64,000 nucleotides of DNA from Acinetobacter tandoii DSM 14970 = CIP 107469. GTDB lineage: Bacteria; Pseudomonadota; Gammaproteobacteria; Pseudomonadales; Moraxellaceae. Both the position numbers and the translations under genes were made by a program. The notes under the pieces were generated by a model. It did not search any database. It was not told where the DNA came from and saw only the letters and a list, made by a program, of their open reading frames with translations. The stretch lies in contig NZ_KE007366.1 of NCBI RefSeq assembly GCF_000400735.1, positions 186,001-250,000 of the forward strand, read 5' to 3'. This document shows, piece by piece, positions 26,690 to 37,825 of the stretch (positions are counted from its first letter, which is position 1; each line of letters begins with the position of its first letter).

Positions 26690-27844
26690 TCACTCGACTA
26701 ATTCACGCTCTAAATGGACCAAGCAATCCTCAGTAATATCTGCAATGGTCTTCGCCCCCGTTAAGGTCATGGCGACACGCATTTCTTTATCAATCAACTC
26801 TAAAAGATTTGAAACACCCGCACCGCCCGCTGCACCTAATGCATAAACGAAAGCACGACCAAGCATACAGGTGTCCGCACCCATCGCCAGCATACGCACC
26901 ACATCTAGACCATTACGAATACCAGAGTCAGCAAGAATTTTAATATCACCCTTCACTGCATCAGCAATTGGAGGCAATGCACGTGTTGTCGATAACACAC
27001 CATCAAGCTGACGACCACCATGATTTGACACCACAATACCATCTGCACCAAAGCGGACTGCATCTTTGGCATCTTCAGGGTCTAGAATCCCTTTAATCAC
27101 CATTGGGCCATCCCAGAATTCACGGATCCATTCTAGATCTTTCCATGAAATTGACGGATCAAAGTTGGTGCCTAACCAACCAATATAATCTTCTAAACCT
27201 GTCGGTTTGCCCAAATATTTAGAAATGTTGCCTAAATCATGTGGACGTCCCATCAAGCCTACATTCCATGCCCAATGCGGGTGGAAACAAGACTGCATAT
27301 AACGACGCATCGCGGCATTCGGACCACTCATCCCTGAATGTGCATCACGGTAACGCGCGCCCGGTACAGGCATATCCACAGTAAACACCAAGGTTGAACA
27401 GCCTGCTGCTTTGGCACGCTCCAAAGCATTGCGCATAAAGCCACGGTCACGCAACACATATAACTGGAACCACATTGGGCGCTGAATGGCAGGTGCCACT
27501 TCTTCAATTGGACACACTGAAACAGTCGACAACGTAAATGGAATGCCTTTTTTATCCGCTGCCACAGCCGCCTGCACTTCACCGCGACGCGCATACATAC
27601 CAGTTAAACCCACTGGCGACAATGCCACAGGCATCGACAAAGTTTCATCAAACAGTTTGGTTTCAAGACTCAGCTCTGACATATCGTTCAGAACGCGTTG
27701 TCTTAAAGCAATTTTAGAAAGATCTTCTACATTTCGCTTCAGGGTATATTCTGCATATGCTCCACCATCAATATAGTGGAAAAGGAATGGCGGTAAACGA
27801 CGTCTCGCAGCTTCGCGATAATCATTTGCAGATGAAATAATCAT
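26690..27844 (-). CDS. lldD: L-lactate dehydrogenase (FMN, quinone-dependent)
   Basis: A 384-residue alpha-hydroxyacid oxidase that oxidises L-lactate to pyruvate. Visible are the N-terminal [35 protein letters not shown], the FMN-phosphate and catalytic region [20 protein letters not shown] (active His in SNHGGRQ), and [20 protein letters not shown]. Length equals the E. coli LldD range (396). It starts 2 bp after the lldR stop, so the two are coupled. Confidence 0.96.
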   Translation of the reverse strand: MIISSANDYREAARRRLPPFLFHYIDGGAYAEYTLKRNVEDLSKIALRQRVLNDMSELSLETKLFDETLSMPVALSPVGLTGMYARRGEVQAAVAADKKGIPFTLSTVSVCPIEEVAPAIQRPMWFQLYVLRDRGFMRNALERAKAAGCSTLVFTVDMPVPGARYRDAHSGMSGPNAAMRRYMQSCFHPHWAWNVGLMGRPHDLGNISKYLGKPTGLEDYIGWLGTNFDPSISWKDLEWIREFWDGPMVIKGILDPEDAKDAVRFGADGIVVSNHGGRQLDGVLSTTRALPPIADAVKGDIKILADSGIRNGLDVVRMLAMGADTCMLGRAFVYALGAAGGAGVSNLLELIDKEMRVAMTLTGAKTIADITEDCLVHLERELVE

Positions 27845-27846
27845 GG

Positions 27847-28590
27847 TTATATCCTGTTTAAACGGCTCGAACGTTGTCGACGAGCTTCTTCCTCATCAAT
27901 CGAACGTACTTGCTGAACTACAAACTCAATGTGTCCACACACAGCCTTGCGTGCGGCTTCTGGGTCTCGGCGCTCAATGGCATCAATCACTTGCAAATGC
28001 TGTTCATGCAATTGATCAAAACGGTGCGCTTCGGAATAGACTTTACGTCGGCCTAAAGCCACGTTAAATTGCAACAAATCGAACACGCCTCGCATGACTT
28101 GAATCAGCACCAAATTGTGTGAAGCTTCTGCAATCGCCAGATGAAAATTGGCATCGGCACGTGCCGCTTGCTCATCATCGCCCAAAGACTGGAAGTGAGT
28201 GATTTGGTCATAACAATCACGGATGTGCTGAATATCTTCAGGAGTAGCACGCAAAGCTGCATGCCAAGCGGTGCCACCCTCCAAAATAATTCGAGCTTCC
28301 TGCACATCGAAACGATAAGCAGGATCTTCATCAATCAATTCACTCAGTGGTTGCACGATTTGATGTTGTGACCAAGAGCTTGGTAATTGCTGTAAATAAG
28401 TTCCCGCTCCGACTTTGCTGACCAGCATGCCCTGACTGGTCAGTTGCTGAATAGCCTCACGCAAAGAGGAACGGGAGACACCGAGTTGTTCACACAACTT
28501 TCTTTCAGCGGGTAAACGATCTCCGACTTTCATTTGTTGGGTTTCAATCAAATGACGCAAACTTTGTAAAACTCTATCAGAGACCTTCAT
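27847..28590 (-). CDS. lldR: GntR-family lactate regulator
   Basis: A 247-residue FadR-subfamily GntR regulator. The winged helix-turn-helix is [20 protein letters not shown] followed by [20 protein letters not shown]. The all-helical FCD ligand domain has a metal-binding set of Asp and His residues ([14 protein letters not shown]). It represses the operon without lactate. The ATG complement at 28588-28590 is chosen because AAGGA lies eight bases ahead. Two matching ATTGGTCAGACCAAT operators lie upstream of lldP. Confidence 0.93.
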   Translation of the reverse strand: MKVSDRVLQSLRHLIETQQMKVGDRLPAERKLCEQLGVSRSSLREAIQQLTSQGMLVSKVGAGTYLQQLPSSWSQHQIVQPLSELIDEDPAYRFDVQEARIILEGGTAWHAALRATPEDIQHIRDCYDQITHFQSLGDDEQAARADANFHLAIAEASHNLVLIQVMRGVFDLLQFNVALGRRKVYSEAHRFDQLHEQHLQVIDAIERRDPEAARKAVCGHIEFVVQQVRSIDEEEARRQRSSRLNRI

Positions 28591-28615
28591 ACCGCTGTCC
28601 TTCAATCTACGGGTG

Positions 28616-30283
28616 TTATGGAATCATCCATGGGAACACATATGCTTGTAAGGTAATAATAATACCGATCATTACCGTAAAAGTGATACTGTGTTTCACT
28701 GTAAAACGGAACAAATCAGATTCTTTACCAACCAAGCCTACTGCCGCACAGGCAATTGCAATAGATTGAGGGGAAATCATTTTACCTGTCACACCACCAC
28801 TGGTATTGGCAGCCACCAATAACACTTCTGGTACACCAATTTGTTGTGCAGTCGTTGCTTGTAGCGCACTGAACAAGGCATTTGCAGACGTATCTGAACC
28901 TGTTAGGAACACCCCGATCCAGCCCAAGAATGGCGAGAAGAAAGTAAATGCATGTCCAGTATGCGCCAATGCCAATGCCAAAGTCGCAGACATGCCTGAA
29001 TAGTTAGCAATAAAGGCAAACGCCAATACCATTCCAATTGAATAAATTGGAGTTTTTAATTCATTCAGGGTTTCGCCAAAAGTCACTACCGCTTCACGTG
29101 GTTTCATTTTTAAATAAATGATGGTGATTACCGCGGCAATCATGATTGCAGTGCCCGTCGCAGACAACCAATCAAACTTGAAAATGGCGTCATAGTCTTT
29201 GATTTCAGGCACAACAGGTGGCATTTTTTGTACCACTTGATGCAAGAACGGTACCTTAATTGCAATCACAAGGTCATGCAATGCACCATCTTTAGCGAAT
29301 AAATCTTTAAATGGTTTGATACTCCAAATCGTCACCATCACGGTTAAGATCATGAATGGAGACCATGCCTTCGCGATTTGACCAATTGAATATTTCTTCT
29401 GTTGATCTGCATTCAAGCTATTTGCATCAATATGCATATCTTCAGCTTTGAAACGGAAAATATGTTTCGGTTTCCAGTATTTCAATAAAATGGTCAAACT
29501 CACCAAAGAAGCAATCGCAGCGGTAATGTCTGGTAACTCTGGACCTACAAAGTTAGAGGTAAGGAATTGTGCCAACGCGAATGAACCGCCACCAACCAAT
29601 ACCGCAGGCCAAGTTTCTTTAACACCGCGCCAACCATCCATAATTGCCATAATCCAGAACAGTACGATTGGCACCATAAACGGAAGTTGGCGACCCACCA
29701 TCTGGCTGATTTCATGAGTGTCTACACCAGACACCTGACCCGCCACAATAATTGGAATACCCATCGCACCAAACGCTACAGGTGCAGTGTTCACAATTAA
29801 ACACAAGCCTGCTGCATATAATGGTTTAAAGCCAAGGCCCACCAATAAAGCCGCAGTAATCGCGACAGGCGCACCAAAGCCTGCTGCACCTTCTAAGAAA
29901 GTACCAAAGGCAAAGCCCACCAACAGCATTTGTAAACGCTGATCTTCAGTAATGGACAGAATGGATGAACGGATAATGTCAAATTGGCCCGTTTTCACCG
30001 AAATTTTGTACAGGAAAACCGCACCAATAATAATCCATGCGATTGGCCACAAACCGTAAAAGAAGCCATAAATCAAAGAAGCAAATGCCATCATGGTCGG
30101 CATTTGATAGGCAAATAAAGAAACCAACAATGCTAAAACAACAGTAATTGTTCCAGCTACGCTGCCCTTCATACGAAATACAGCCAGCGCTAAAAAGAAA
30201 AAGATAATTGGAATAAGTGCAATTAAGCTGGAAAGCCAGATATTGCCAATAGGATCGTAAACTTGTTGCCAATGTTGAAGCAT
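28616..30283 (-). CDS. lldP: L-lactate permease
   Basis: A 555-residue LctP-family secondary transporter with about 12-14 membrane segments. Motifs are [40 protein letters not shown] and the C-terminal [20 protein letters not shown]. Start choice: AAGGAG stands before ATGACAATG. The second ATG gives [11 protein letters not shown], the conserved LldP N-terminus, and proper spacing. It is first in the lldPRD-dld operon, 25 bp from lldR. The untranslated leader holds one LldR operator and a second lies further upstream. Confidence 0.95.
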   Translation of the reverse strand: MLQHWQQVYDPIGNIWLSSLIALIPIIFFFLALAVFRMKGSVAGTITVVLALLVSLFAYQMPTMMAFASLIYGFFYGLWPIAWIIIGAVFLYKISVKTGQFDIIRSSILSITEDQRLQMLLVGFAFGTFLEGAAGFGAPVAITAALLVGLGFKPLYAAGLCLIVNTAPVAFGAMGIPIIVAGQVSGVDTHEISQMVGRQLPFMVPIVLFWIMAIMDGWRGVKETWPAVLVGGGSFALAQFLTSNFVGPELPDITAAIASLVSLTILLKYWKPKHIFRFKAEDMHIDANSLNADQQKKYSIGQIAKAWSPFMILTVMVTIWSIKPFKDLFAKDGALHDLVIAIKVPFLHQVVQKMPPVVPEIKDYDAIFKFDWLSATGTAIMIAAVITIIYLKMKPREAVVTFGETLNELKTPIYSIGMVLAFAFIANYSGMSATLALALAHTGHAFTFFSPFLGWIGVFLTGSDTSANALFSALQATTAQQIGVPEVLLVAANTSGGVTGKMISPQSIAIACAAVGLVGKESDLFRFTVKHSITFTVMIGIIITLQAYVFPWMIP

Positions 30284-30349
30284 TGTCATCTCCTTGAAAT
30301 GCTTGCCAGAACCTCGAGTTGGTCCAATCATCCTGTGGTAAAATACCAA

Positions 30350-30364
30350 ATTGGTCAGACCAAT
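30350..30364. promoter_or_regulatory. LldR operator 1 (lldP-proximal)
   Basis: A near-perfect palindrome, ATTGGTCAGACCAAT, 67 bp upstream of the lldP start. It matches the operator form known for LldR (ATTGGTC, one or more bases, GACCAAT). Together with operator 2 it brackets the likely promoter, as in E. coli, where two operators are thought to allow looping. Confidence 0.85.
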
Positions 30365-30451
30365 AAACCAAAAGCGTAAAAAAATAATAGCTGTTTGCAC
30401 CATTATAGTAATTTCAAACACCAAACAGGTCAATAAAAAAGCATAACAAAT

Positions 30452-30470
30452 ATATTGGTCAGACCAATAT
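30452..30470. promoter_or_regulatory. LldR operator 2 (distal)
   Basis: A 19-bp palindrome, ATATTGGTC A GACCAATAT, with the same 15-bp core as operator 1. The centres of the two sites are 104 bp apart, close to ten DNA turns. It lies upstream of the TATAAT-like box. This supports repression by looping. Confidence 0.85.
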
Positions 30471-30746
30471 ATTAAATCAATAAACACAACACATTTCATT
30501 TAGAAAAAATTAACAATATTGGTAAAACTATTGTTTTTATTTATTTTTTCAGCCATGTAAGCTTCGGATTAAACAATTACTCAACTTTAGTCGCATTCAT
30601 TCGTTTGTTGAGGATTTATCCAGTTTTAAAAGCATTCCTCTGATTTTTATATAAATTACAAACCTCAAAAATGCACCAAGATGTTGCTTTTTCAGACGTC
30701 AATTTCTGCTTATCGATCAGAAAATTTATTGTTTTTTTTATTTTGA

Positions 30747-32195
<1,449 letters not shown>

Positions 32196-32220
32196 GTTTT
32201 CAATTGCTCAATAGCTAAAG

Positions 32221-32250
32221 AAAAAAACCGCCTTAAATTGGCGGTTTTTT
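32221..32250 (+). terminator. Terminator after argG
   Basis: The stem pairs AACCGCC with GGCGGTT around a 7-nt loop, with a long A-run on the 5' side and a T-run on the 3' side. It lies 26 bp past the argG stop. Confidence 0.9.
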
Positions 32251-32453
32251 TCTTTATCAAGCTCATCTTACATATCTTGATACTTCACAGATGAAATAGC
32301 TTCAATTAAAGCACTGCTTATATTCCACAATCACAAAAAAACAATAAAAAGCTTTTTGTATTTACCAGAATTAAGCCATTTATACGTAAATCAGCTTAGC
32401 ATTACTGAGTGATATAGATTATCATCTGATTTATTTTTTAGTCCGAAATCGCC

Positions 32454-33488
32454 TTGAATACGATTACTCTTTTGCAGCCAGACGATTGGCATGCCCACTT
32501 ACGTGACGGCCTCGCCCTGAAACGCACAGTTCCAGATTTAGCAGCCCAATTTAAGCGTGCGATTTGTATGCCAAATCTTGTTCCACCTGTGAAAACTGTG
32601 GAAGAGGCGCTTGCTTATCGTGAGCGAATTATGGCTCATGTGCCTGAAGGCAATGCATTTGACCCGCGTATGGTGTTGTATTTTACGGATAGCACTCCTG
32701 CAAGCGAAGTCAAAAAAATCAAAGATTCTGAATTTGTAAATGCCATCAAACTTTATCCAGCGGGTGCAACCACCAACTCGGACAATGGCGTAAGTGATAT
32801 TCGTAAAGTCTATGCGGTAATTGAGCAACTTGAAGAACATCAAGTGCCATTACTGTTACATGGTGAAGTTACCCATAACCATGTCGATATTTTTGACCGT
32901 GAAAAACGCTTCTTAGATGAAGTTTTAGCACCATTATTAAAGCAGTTCCCGCAGTTAAAACTGGTACTCGAACACATTACCACCAGTGAGGCTGCACATT
33001 TTGTGCTAGAACAAGACCGTAATGTGGCTGCCACGATTACCCCTCAACATTTATTGTTTAATCGCAATGACATGTTGGTCGGTGGCATCAAGCCGCACTT
33101 CTACTGCTTACCAATTTTAAAACGCCAAACACACCAACAAACCTTGTTGGAAGTGGCAACCAGTGGTAATCCTAAGTTCTTCTTAGGTACAGATAGTGCA
33201 CCTCATTCAAAAAATGCCAAAGAGAATGCTTGTGGTTGTGCAGGTTGCTACAGTGCGCCAACGGCAATTGAACTGTATGCTCAAGCTTTTGACCAAGTTA
33301 ATAAACTCGAACGTCTAGAAGGCTTCGCGAGCCACTTTGGTGCAGACTTCTATGGTCTTCCACGTAATACTGAAACCATTACGTTAGTCAAAGAAGAACA
33401 AGTCATTCCTGAAAGTTTTGATTATTTAGATGGTGACAAGATTATCCCGCTTTATGCTGGTAAAACCATCCAATGGAGAAAAGTGTGA
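32454..33488 (+). CDS. pyrC: Dihydroorotase
   Basis: A 344-residue zinc amidohydrolase of pyrimidine synthesis that interconverts carbamoyl aspartate and dihydroorotate. The first metal pair is in [28 protein letters not shown] and [10 protein letters not shown] hold further metal and substrate residues. It is a class II (E. coli-type) enzyme with normal length. The start is a TTG that gives [19 protein letters not shown]. No in-frame ATG exists near it and the ribosome binding site is weak, so translation may be modest. It overlaps rnt by 16 bp. Confidence 0.95.
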   Translation: MNTITLLQPDDWHAHLRDGLALKRTVPDLAAQFKRAICMPNLVPPVKTVEEALAYRERIMAHVPEGNAFDPRMVLYFTDSTPASEVKKIKDSEFVNAIKLYPAGATTNSDNGVSDIRKVYAVIEQLEEHQVPLLLHGEVTHNHVDIFDREKRFLDEVLAPLLKQFPQLKLVLEHITTSEAAHFVLEQDRNVAATITPQHLLFNRNDMLVGGIKPHFYCLPILKRQTHQQTLLEVATSGNPKFFLGTDSAPHSKNAKENACGCAGCYSAPTAIELYAQAFDQVNKLERLEGFASHFGADFYGLPRNTETITLVKEEQVIPESFDYLDGDKIIPLYAGKTIQWRKV

Positions 33489-34132
33489 CAAATGAAACTC
33501 TACCAGTAATTGGTCAGCGTTTCCGTGGTTTTTTACCTGTGGTGGTCGATGTCGAGACTGCAGGTTTTAATTCACAAACTGACGCGCTGCTAGAAATAGC
33601 CGCGATTCCAATTATTTATGATGCAGAAGGCAAATTCGTTCCAGGTGAAGCCCATCATGCACACATTAATCCATTTGAAGGCGCAAATCTGGACCGCCGT
33701 TCGTTGGATTTTATTGGAATTGATCCATTTAATCCCATGCGTGTTGCGATGGCTGAAGATGAAAAATCGGCACTAAAACGTATTTTCAAAGCAGTGAATG
33801 ACGTACGCCGTCAACAAAATTGCACCCACGCGATTTTGGTCGGCCACAATGCGCACTTTGATTTAGGTTTTGTTCAGGCTGCGATCGCGCGTACTGGCAC
33901 TAAAAATCAAAATCCATTTCACAGCTTCTCTGTATTTGATACGGTAACCTTAAGTGCAATTACTTTTGGTCAAACAGTACTTGCTAAGTCATGTATACAA
34001 GCTGGAATTGAGTTTGATGGTAAAGAAGCTCACTCGGCTTTGTACGATACAAAAAAGACTGCTGAACTGTTTTGCTATATTTTAAACAAACTCTCTCCTC
34101 ACCTACTTGACACTTTGGTGGCGGATCAATAA
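33473..34132 (+). CDS. rnt: Ribonuclease T
   Basis: A 219-residue DEDDh 3'-5' exonuclease that trims tRNA and other stable RNA 3' ends. Exo I is [20 protein letters not shown] (Asp and Glu). Exo II is in [16 protein letters not shown]. Exo III is in [18 protein letters not shown] with the catalytic His and Asp. The start lies inside pyrC with GGAGAAAAG-type purine-rich sequence around it. It ends 20 bp before a tRNA-Glu gene with no terminator between, so the tRNA and its processing enzyme probably share a transcript. Confidence 0.95.
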   Translation: MEKSVTNETLPVIGQRFRGFLPVVVDVETAGFNSQTDALLEIAAIPIIYDAEGKFVPGEAHHAHINPFEGANLDRRSLDFIGIDPFNPMRVAMAEDEKSALKRIFKAVNDVRRQQNCTHAILVGHNAHFDLGFVQAAIARTGTKNQNPFHSFSVFDTVTLSAITFGQTVLAKSCIQAGIEFDGKEAHSALYDTKKTAELFCYILNKLSPHLLDTLVADQ

Positions 34133-34152
34133 GATACCGCCATCTTCTAAAC

Positions 34153-34228
34153 GTCCCTATCGTCTAGAGGCCTAGGACATCGCCCTTTCACGGCGGTAAC
34201 CGGGGTTCGAATCCCCGTAGGGACGCCA
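34153..34228 (+). tRNA. tRNA-Glu (TTC), copy 1
   Basis: A 76-nt tRNA from GTCCCTATCGTCTAGAGG to an encoded CCA. The anticodon loop CTTTCAC gives TTC. The T loop has GGTTCGAATCC. It lies 20 bp downstream of rnt, has no visible promoter of its own and is likely co-transcribed with pyrC-rnt. Confidence 0.96.
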
Positions 34229-34322
34229 TCTATTTGCTCTCGCAAATCTTTTTAAAAAATTTCATCGAATTCTATTTTTAGAATCATTTATACTCTTGTG
34301 TTTTATTTTTCACCCTAAACTT

Positions 34323-34475
34323 ATGTTAAAGAAAATATTACTGGTTTTACTCATTCTTTCCCCTTCAGCTGTTTATCTTTATATTGCCAATAAAGAACAG
34401 AAATCTGCACCATCCGCAGCTAATGCCACACCATCAGAAAAAGCACACGATCCATACCAAACGCCAGAACATTAA
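34323..34475 (+). CDS. Small membrane-anchored or secreted protein (50 aa)
   Basis: A 50-codon frame from ATG at 34323 to TAA. The N-terminus, MLKKILLVLLILSPSAVYLY, is a signal/anchor segment and the rest is polar and Ala/Ser/Pro-rich (SAPSAANATPSEKAHDP). No clear ribosome binding site is visible. Its composition looks coding, and small proteins with this layout are common in Acinetobacter. Function is unknown. Confidence 0.45.
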   Translation: MLKKILLVLLILSPSAVYLYIANKEQKSAPSAANATPSEKAHDPYQTPEH

Positions 34476-34747
34476 ATTTGCTTAGGCTTTTCACTTATCA
34501 ATAATTCAAGCCTGTTGAAATTTCAGTTTTCTTAGTATTAACCATATGAAATCTCATTCAACTTAGTCTCATAGCTTGATCAAACCCTTCATCTCTTGGC
34601 TATTGAATGAATAAAGCTTTACCTTTATCAATAAAAAAGATCGAGATATCGAATCTTTAGAAACATAAAAAAATTGCGTTATATCCTGTAAGCAAGACAT
34701 TTTTTACACAAACAAACCCTTATTTTCGAAATATTGTAATAACTTAT

Positions 34748-34776
34748 TTGACAGTAAAGAAAAAAATACATAATAT
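34748..34776 (+). promoter_or_regulatory. Sigma-70 promoter of tRNA-Glu copy 2
   Basis: TTGACA at 34748-34753 and TAATAT at 34771-34776 with 17-bp spacing. The -10 is followed by ACGC, as in the promoter of copy 3. It lies about 18 bp before the mature tRNA. Confidence 0.85.
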
Positions 34777-34793
34777 ACGCATCACCTCGCAAC

Positions 34794-34869
34794 GTCCCTA
34801 TCGTCTAGAGGCCTAGGACATCGCCCTTTCACGGCGGTAACCGGGGTTCGAATCCCCGTAGGGACGCCA
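34794..34869 (+). tRNA. tRNA-Glu (TTC), copy 2
   Basis: Identical over all 76 nt to copy 1, including the encoded CCA and TTC anticodon. It has its own strong consensus promoter. The amino acid permease gene starts 110 bp downstream with no terminator seen between them. Confidence 0.96.
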
Positions 34870-34979
34870 TCTTATCGTTTATACGATCATTCAAAACTCA
34901 CAATTCATTATTATTCGATTGCAGATTTGTAGTTTTGCACTACAATAGCGCGCTTCATTATTCTATTTTTTTCTCTCTT

Positions 34980-36398
34980 ATGCAGTCATCTCAATCTCCG
35001 AATGATGCTATGCATCAGGGCAATTCTGCGCCTTTAAAACGCGCTATGAGTACTCGACATCTAGTCATGATTTCACTTGGTGGTGCAATCGGGACTGGCC
35101 TATTTTTAGGGTCGGGTGAAGTCATTGCACAAACGGGGCCTGTAGGTGCCATCATCGCTTATATTTTAGGTGGAATTATTGCCTATATGGTGATGCTATG
35201 TCTGGGAGAACTCGCGGTACATATGCCTGTATCGGGTTCTTTCGGCGCTTATGCACAAAAGTATATTGGTCCAGGGACAGGCTACACGATTACATGGTTA
35301 TATTGGCTAACATGGACAGCAACACTCGGCACAGAATTCACTGCTGCCGCTTTGCTGATGCAAGAATGGTTTCCACACATATCTGTCTGGATTTGGACGC
35401 TCATCTTTGCTGCCATTATTTTTGGCTTAAACATGAGTTCAACCCGATTATTTGCTGAATCAGAGTTTTGGCTATCTCTAGTCAAAGTCGTTACTGTCAT
35501 CAGCTTCATTATTTTAGGTCTATTGGCCATTTTTGGCGTGCTATCTTTTCATGGTTATAGCTCTGCGCCCTTATTTAGCAATATTACCGCAGAGGGCTGG
35601 TTTCCACAGGGTTTCTTCCCTATTTTTGCCACCATGTTGATTGTGAATTTTGCCTTCTCTGGAACAGAACTGATTGGTGTTGCTGCGGGTGAAACTCAAG
35701 ACCCCGCGAAAAATGTACCTAAAGCGATTAATGCAGCCATTTGGCGCCTATTAATTTTCTTCGTAGGCACAATTGTCGTGATCAGTGCTCTATTGCCACA
35801 CGAAATGGCGGGATTAGGTGGTAATGGCGTGAGCAGCAGCCCCTTTGTGACCGTGTTTAACTATATTGGTATTCCCCATGCAGAAGACATTATTCGCTTT
35901 GTGATTATTACCGCACTTCTATCAGCTGCGAATTCAGGCTTATATGCCGCTTCCCGTATGATGTGGGCTTTATCTGACAAGAAACAATTACCCGCAGTAT
36001 TCTCAAAGGTGAATCACAAAGGTATTCCTTTTGTTGCCATTATTGTGACCATGTTTGGCGCAATTCCAGGTTTGCTGTCTGAACAATTTGCGCCTGAAAC
36101 CATTTTCAAAAACCTGCTGGGTGTAGCCGCATTTACGATGGTCGTGGTGTGGATGAGCATCTGCTTAAGTCAGTTCAATTTCCGTCGCCAATGGTATAAA
36201 CAAGGTCATACAGCGAAAGAATTAGGCTTTGCAGCGCCATTATTTCCAATTGTGCCGATTTTAGGCTTTGTATTCTGTTTTATTACTGGCATCAGTATGG
36301 CCGCAGATCCTGAAATGCTAGCGGGCTTTATTGGCTGTTTAATTTTTATTGCCTTGTGTTATCTCAGCTATTACGTGTTTTATCGAAAGCAAAACTAA
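34980..36398 (+). CDS. Amino acid permease (AAT/APC family)
   Basis: A 472-residue permease with about 12 membrane segments. Family motifs are ISLGGAIGTGLFLGSGEVIA, GELAVHMPVSGSFGAYAQKY, NFAFSGTELIGVAAGETQDP and ANSGLYAASRMMWALSD. It belongs to the amino acid transporter group with LysP, ProY and MmuP. The substrate cannot be fixed by eye, but the TWTATLGTEFTAAALLMQEW segment is closest to S-methylmethionine or lysine-type carriers as I recall them. The ATG at 34980 is chosen over an upstream ATG at 34935, though neither has a good ribosome binding site. A terminator follows. Confidence 0.85.
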   Translation: MQSSQSPNDAMHQGNSAPLKRAMSTRHLVMISLGGAIGTGLFLGSGEVIAQTGPVGAIIAYILGGIIAYMVMLCLGELAVHMPVSGSFGAYAQKYIGPGTGYTITWLYWLTWTATLGTEFTAAALLMQEWFPHISVWIWTLIFAAIIFGLNMSSTRLFAESEFWLSLVKVVTVISFIILGLLAIFGVLSFHGYSSAPLFSNITAEGWFPQGFFPIFATMLIVNFAFSGTELIGVAAGETQDPAKNVPKAINAAIWRLLIFFVGTIVVISALLPHEMAGLGGNGVSSSPFVTVFNYIGIPHAEDIIRFVIITALLSAANSGLYAASRMMWALSDKKQLPAVFSKVNHKGIPFVAIIVTMFGAIPGLLSEQFAPETIFKNLLGVAAFTMVVVWMSICLSQFNFRRQWYKQGHTAKELGFAAPLFPIVPILGFVFCFITGISMAADPEMLAGFIGCLIFIALCYLSYYVFYRKQN

Positions 36399-36408
36399 CA
36401 CATAAAAA

Positions 36409-36435
36409 GAGTGGTCAAAGACCACTCTTTTTTTT
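36409..36435 (+). terminator. Terminator after the amino acid permease
   Basis: The stem pairs GAGTGGTC with GACCACTC around a 3-nt loop and is followed by eight T residues. It is a classic intrinsic terminator. Confidence 0.93.
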
Positions 36436-36479
36436 AAGCTAAATATAAATAATGTTCTCTATAAAAAGCCTGCCCCTGT

Positions 36480-37373
36480 ATGAAAATCATTTTTATTCAT
36501 GGTATGAATCAACAACATTATGATGAAGAGACTTTAAAACAGCATTGGTTAAATTTATTTAAAACGGGCTTGAGTCATGCCGAGCAAAATATCGAACTTA
36601 AATCACTGGATATCAAACTCCCTTTTTATGGCGATTTACTCACTAAACACCAACTCAATAACAGTTTAGATTTAAATACAATGCTTCCTAAATCACTGTC
36701 GTATTTACATTTTCCTTTTCATCTTTGGCATAACACGTCAATTATTGAAGAGCATAGTCCATGTATTACCCCTTTGCCTTGTTTTAATCCAGAACAATCG
36801 GAGTCACTTACTCAACGTTTATCTGTCATTACAGCACTCACCAAAGATCATGCATTCAAAGAATTGATCATGTTCCTCAATCATTACCCTAAACTCCATG
36901 AAACACTCATGCATAAATTTCTCATCGAGACCTACTTATACTTGTCAAATTCTGATTTTATGCATGAAGTTCACCACAGAATTATGTCTCATCTTCATCC
37001 AAGCAAAGATCATATTATTGTGGCACATTCATTGGGTACAGTGATTGCCTATAACTTATTACATCAATTTAACCATTTTAGAGTACATCGTTTTATTACT
37101 CTCGGTTCACCGCTTGCCTTTAAGGTGATCCAAGAAAAACTTACCTTACCGATTTCTCGGCCACCTCAACTACATGGCGATTGGTTTAATTTTTATTCTC
37201 CTGATGATTTCCTGACCGCCTTCCCCTTATCTGAAGCACCTTTCAATTTTGAACCACCGATCATTAATCAGGCAATCACAACACTTGTAGATAAGCCTCA
37301 TCAAATTACAGGTTATTTAGCACATCCAGCCGTTATCAAAAGCATTGTGGATGCATTAAAGCTCGGAAAATAA
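36480..37373 (+). CDS. Alpha/beta-hydrolase-like protein (297 aa)
   Basis: A 297-residue cytosolic protein. It starts MKIIFIHGMNQQHYDEETLK, where FIHGM is an oxyanion-type turn. It has a nucleophile elbow in HIIVAHSLGTVIAYNLL (Ser in HSLGT). A late His in LAHPAVIK is a candidate for the catalytic triad, with Asp in FNFYSPDDF. The elbow lacks the first Gly of GxSxG, as in several lipase-like families. The substrate is unknown. It lies between tRNA-Glu copies 2 and 3, following a terminator, so it must have its own promoter. Confidence 0.65.
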   Translation: MKIIFIHGMNQQHYDEETLKQHWLNLFKTGLSHAEQNIELKSLDIKLPFYGDLLTKHQLNNSLDLNTMLPKSLSYLHFPFHLWHNTSIIEEHSPCITPLPCFNPEQSESLTQRLSVITALTKDHAFKELIMFLNHYPKLHETLMHKFLIETYLYLSNSDFMHEVHHRIMSHLHPSKDHIIVAHSLGTVIAYNLLHQFNHFRVHRFITLGSPLAFKVIQEKLTLPISRPPQLHGDWFNFYSPDDFLTAFPLSEAPFNFEPPIINQAITTLVDKPHQITGYLAHPAVIKSIVDALKLGK

Positions 37374-37453
37374 ACAATCTAAATTGTATTTCCATATTTT
37401 GTATTCTTTTTACCCACTCAAACCTTTTTTAATGATTATCTTCAAAAAAATGT

Positions 37454-37482
37454 TTGACACCCCCCTATATTCACCCTAATAT
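37454..37482 (+). promoter_or_regulatory. Sigma-70 promoter of tRNA-Glu copies 3 and 4
   Basis: TTGACA at 37454-37459 and TAATAT at 37477-37482 with 17-bp spacing, followed by ACGC. It has the same -35, spacing, -10 and discriminator start as the copy 2 promoter. Confidence 0.85.
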
Positions 37483-37499
37483 ACGCCCACCTCTGAAAC

Positions 37500-37575
37500 G
37501 TCCCTATCGTCTAGAGGCCTAGGACATCGCCCTTTCACGGCGGTAACCGGGGTTCGAATCCCCGTAGGGACGCCA
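37500..37575 (+). tRNA. tRNA-Glu (TTC), copy 3
   Basis: Identical to the other three copies over 76 nt, with encoded CCA and TTC anticodon. It is first of a tandem pair 42 bp apart. Confidence 0.96.
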
Positions 37576-37617
37576 TCTAATTTATGGTTTAGTTTTCAGA
37601 AGTACCTGCCTCATTAA

Positions 37618-37693
37618 GTCCCTATCGTCTAGAGGCCTAGGACATCGCCCTTTCACGGCGGTAACCGGGGTTCGAATCCCCGTAGGGACGCCA
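37618..37693 (+). tRNA. tRNA-Glu (TTC), copy 4
   Basis: The fourth identical copy, 42 bp after copy 3 and presumably on the same transcript. A terminator follows about 23 bp later. Confidence 0.96.
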
Positions 37694-37716
37694 TATTCAG
37701 AGATGTTTATCTCTTA

Positions 37717-37748
37717 AAAAAACCTGAGCATAATGACTCAGGTTTTTT
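37717..37748 (+). terminator. Terminator after the tandem tRNA-Glu genes
   Basis: The stem pairs AAAAAACCTGAG with CTCAGGTTTTTT around an 8-nt loop, with a T-run on the 3' side. It closes the tRNA-Glu copy 3-4 transcript. Confidence 0.9.
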
Positions 37749-37825
37749 TATGCCTATATTTTGAGTTATGCTCTCTTTGAGCAAAATAAAAAACATATTG
37801 AATAAAAGGCAATTGAAACAACAAA

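Noticed and set aside
30284..30499. 72-codon extension of lldP through the operator region
   Set aside because: It translates the LldR operators and promoter. The start at 30283 has a strong AAGGAG.
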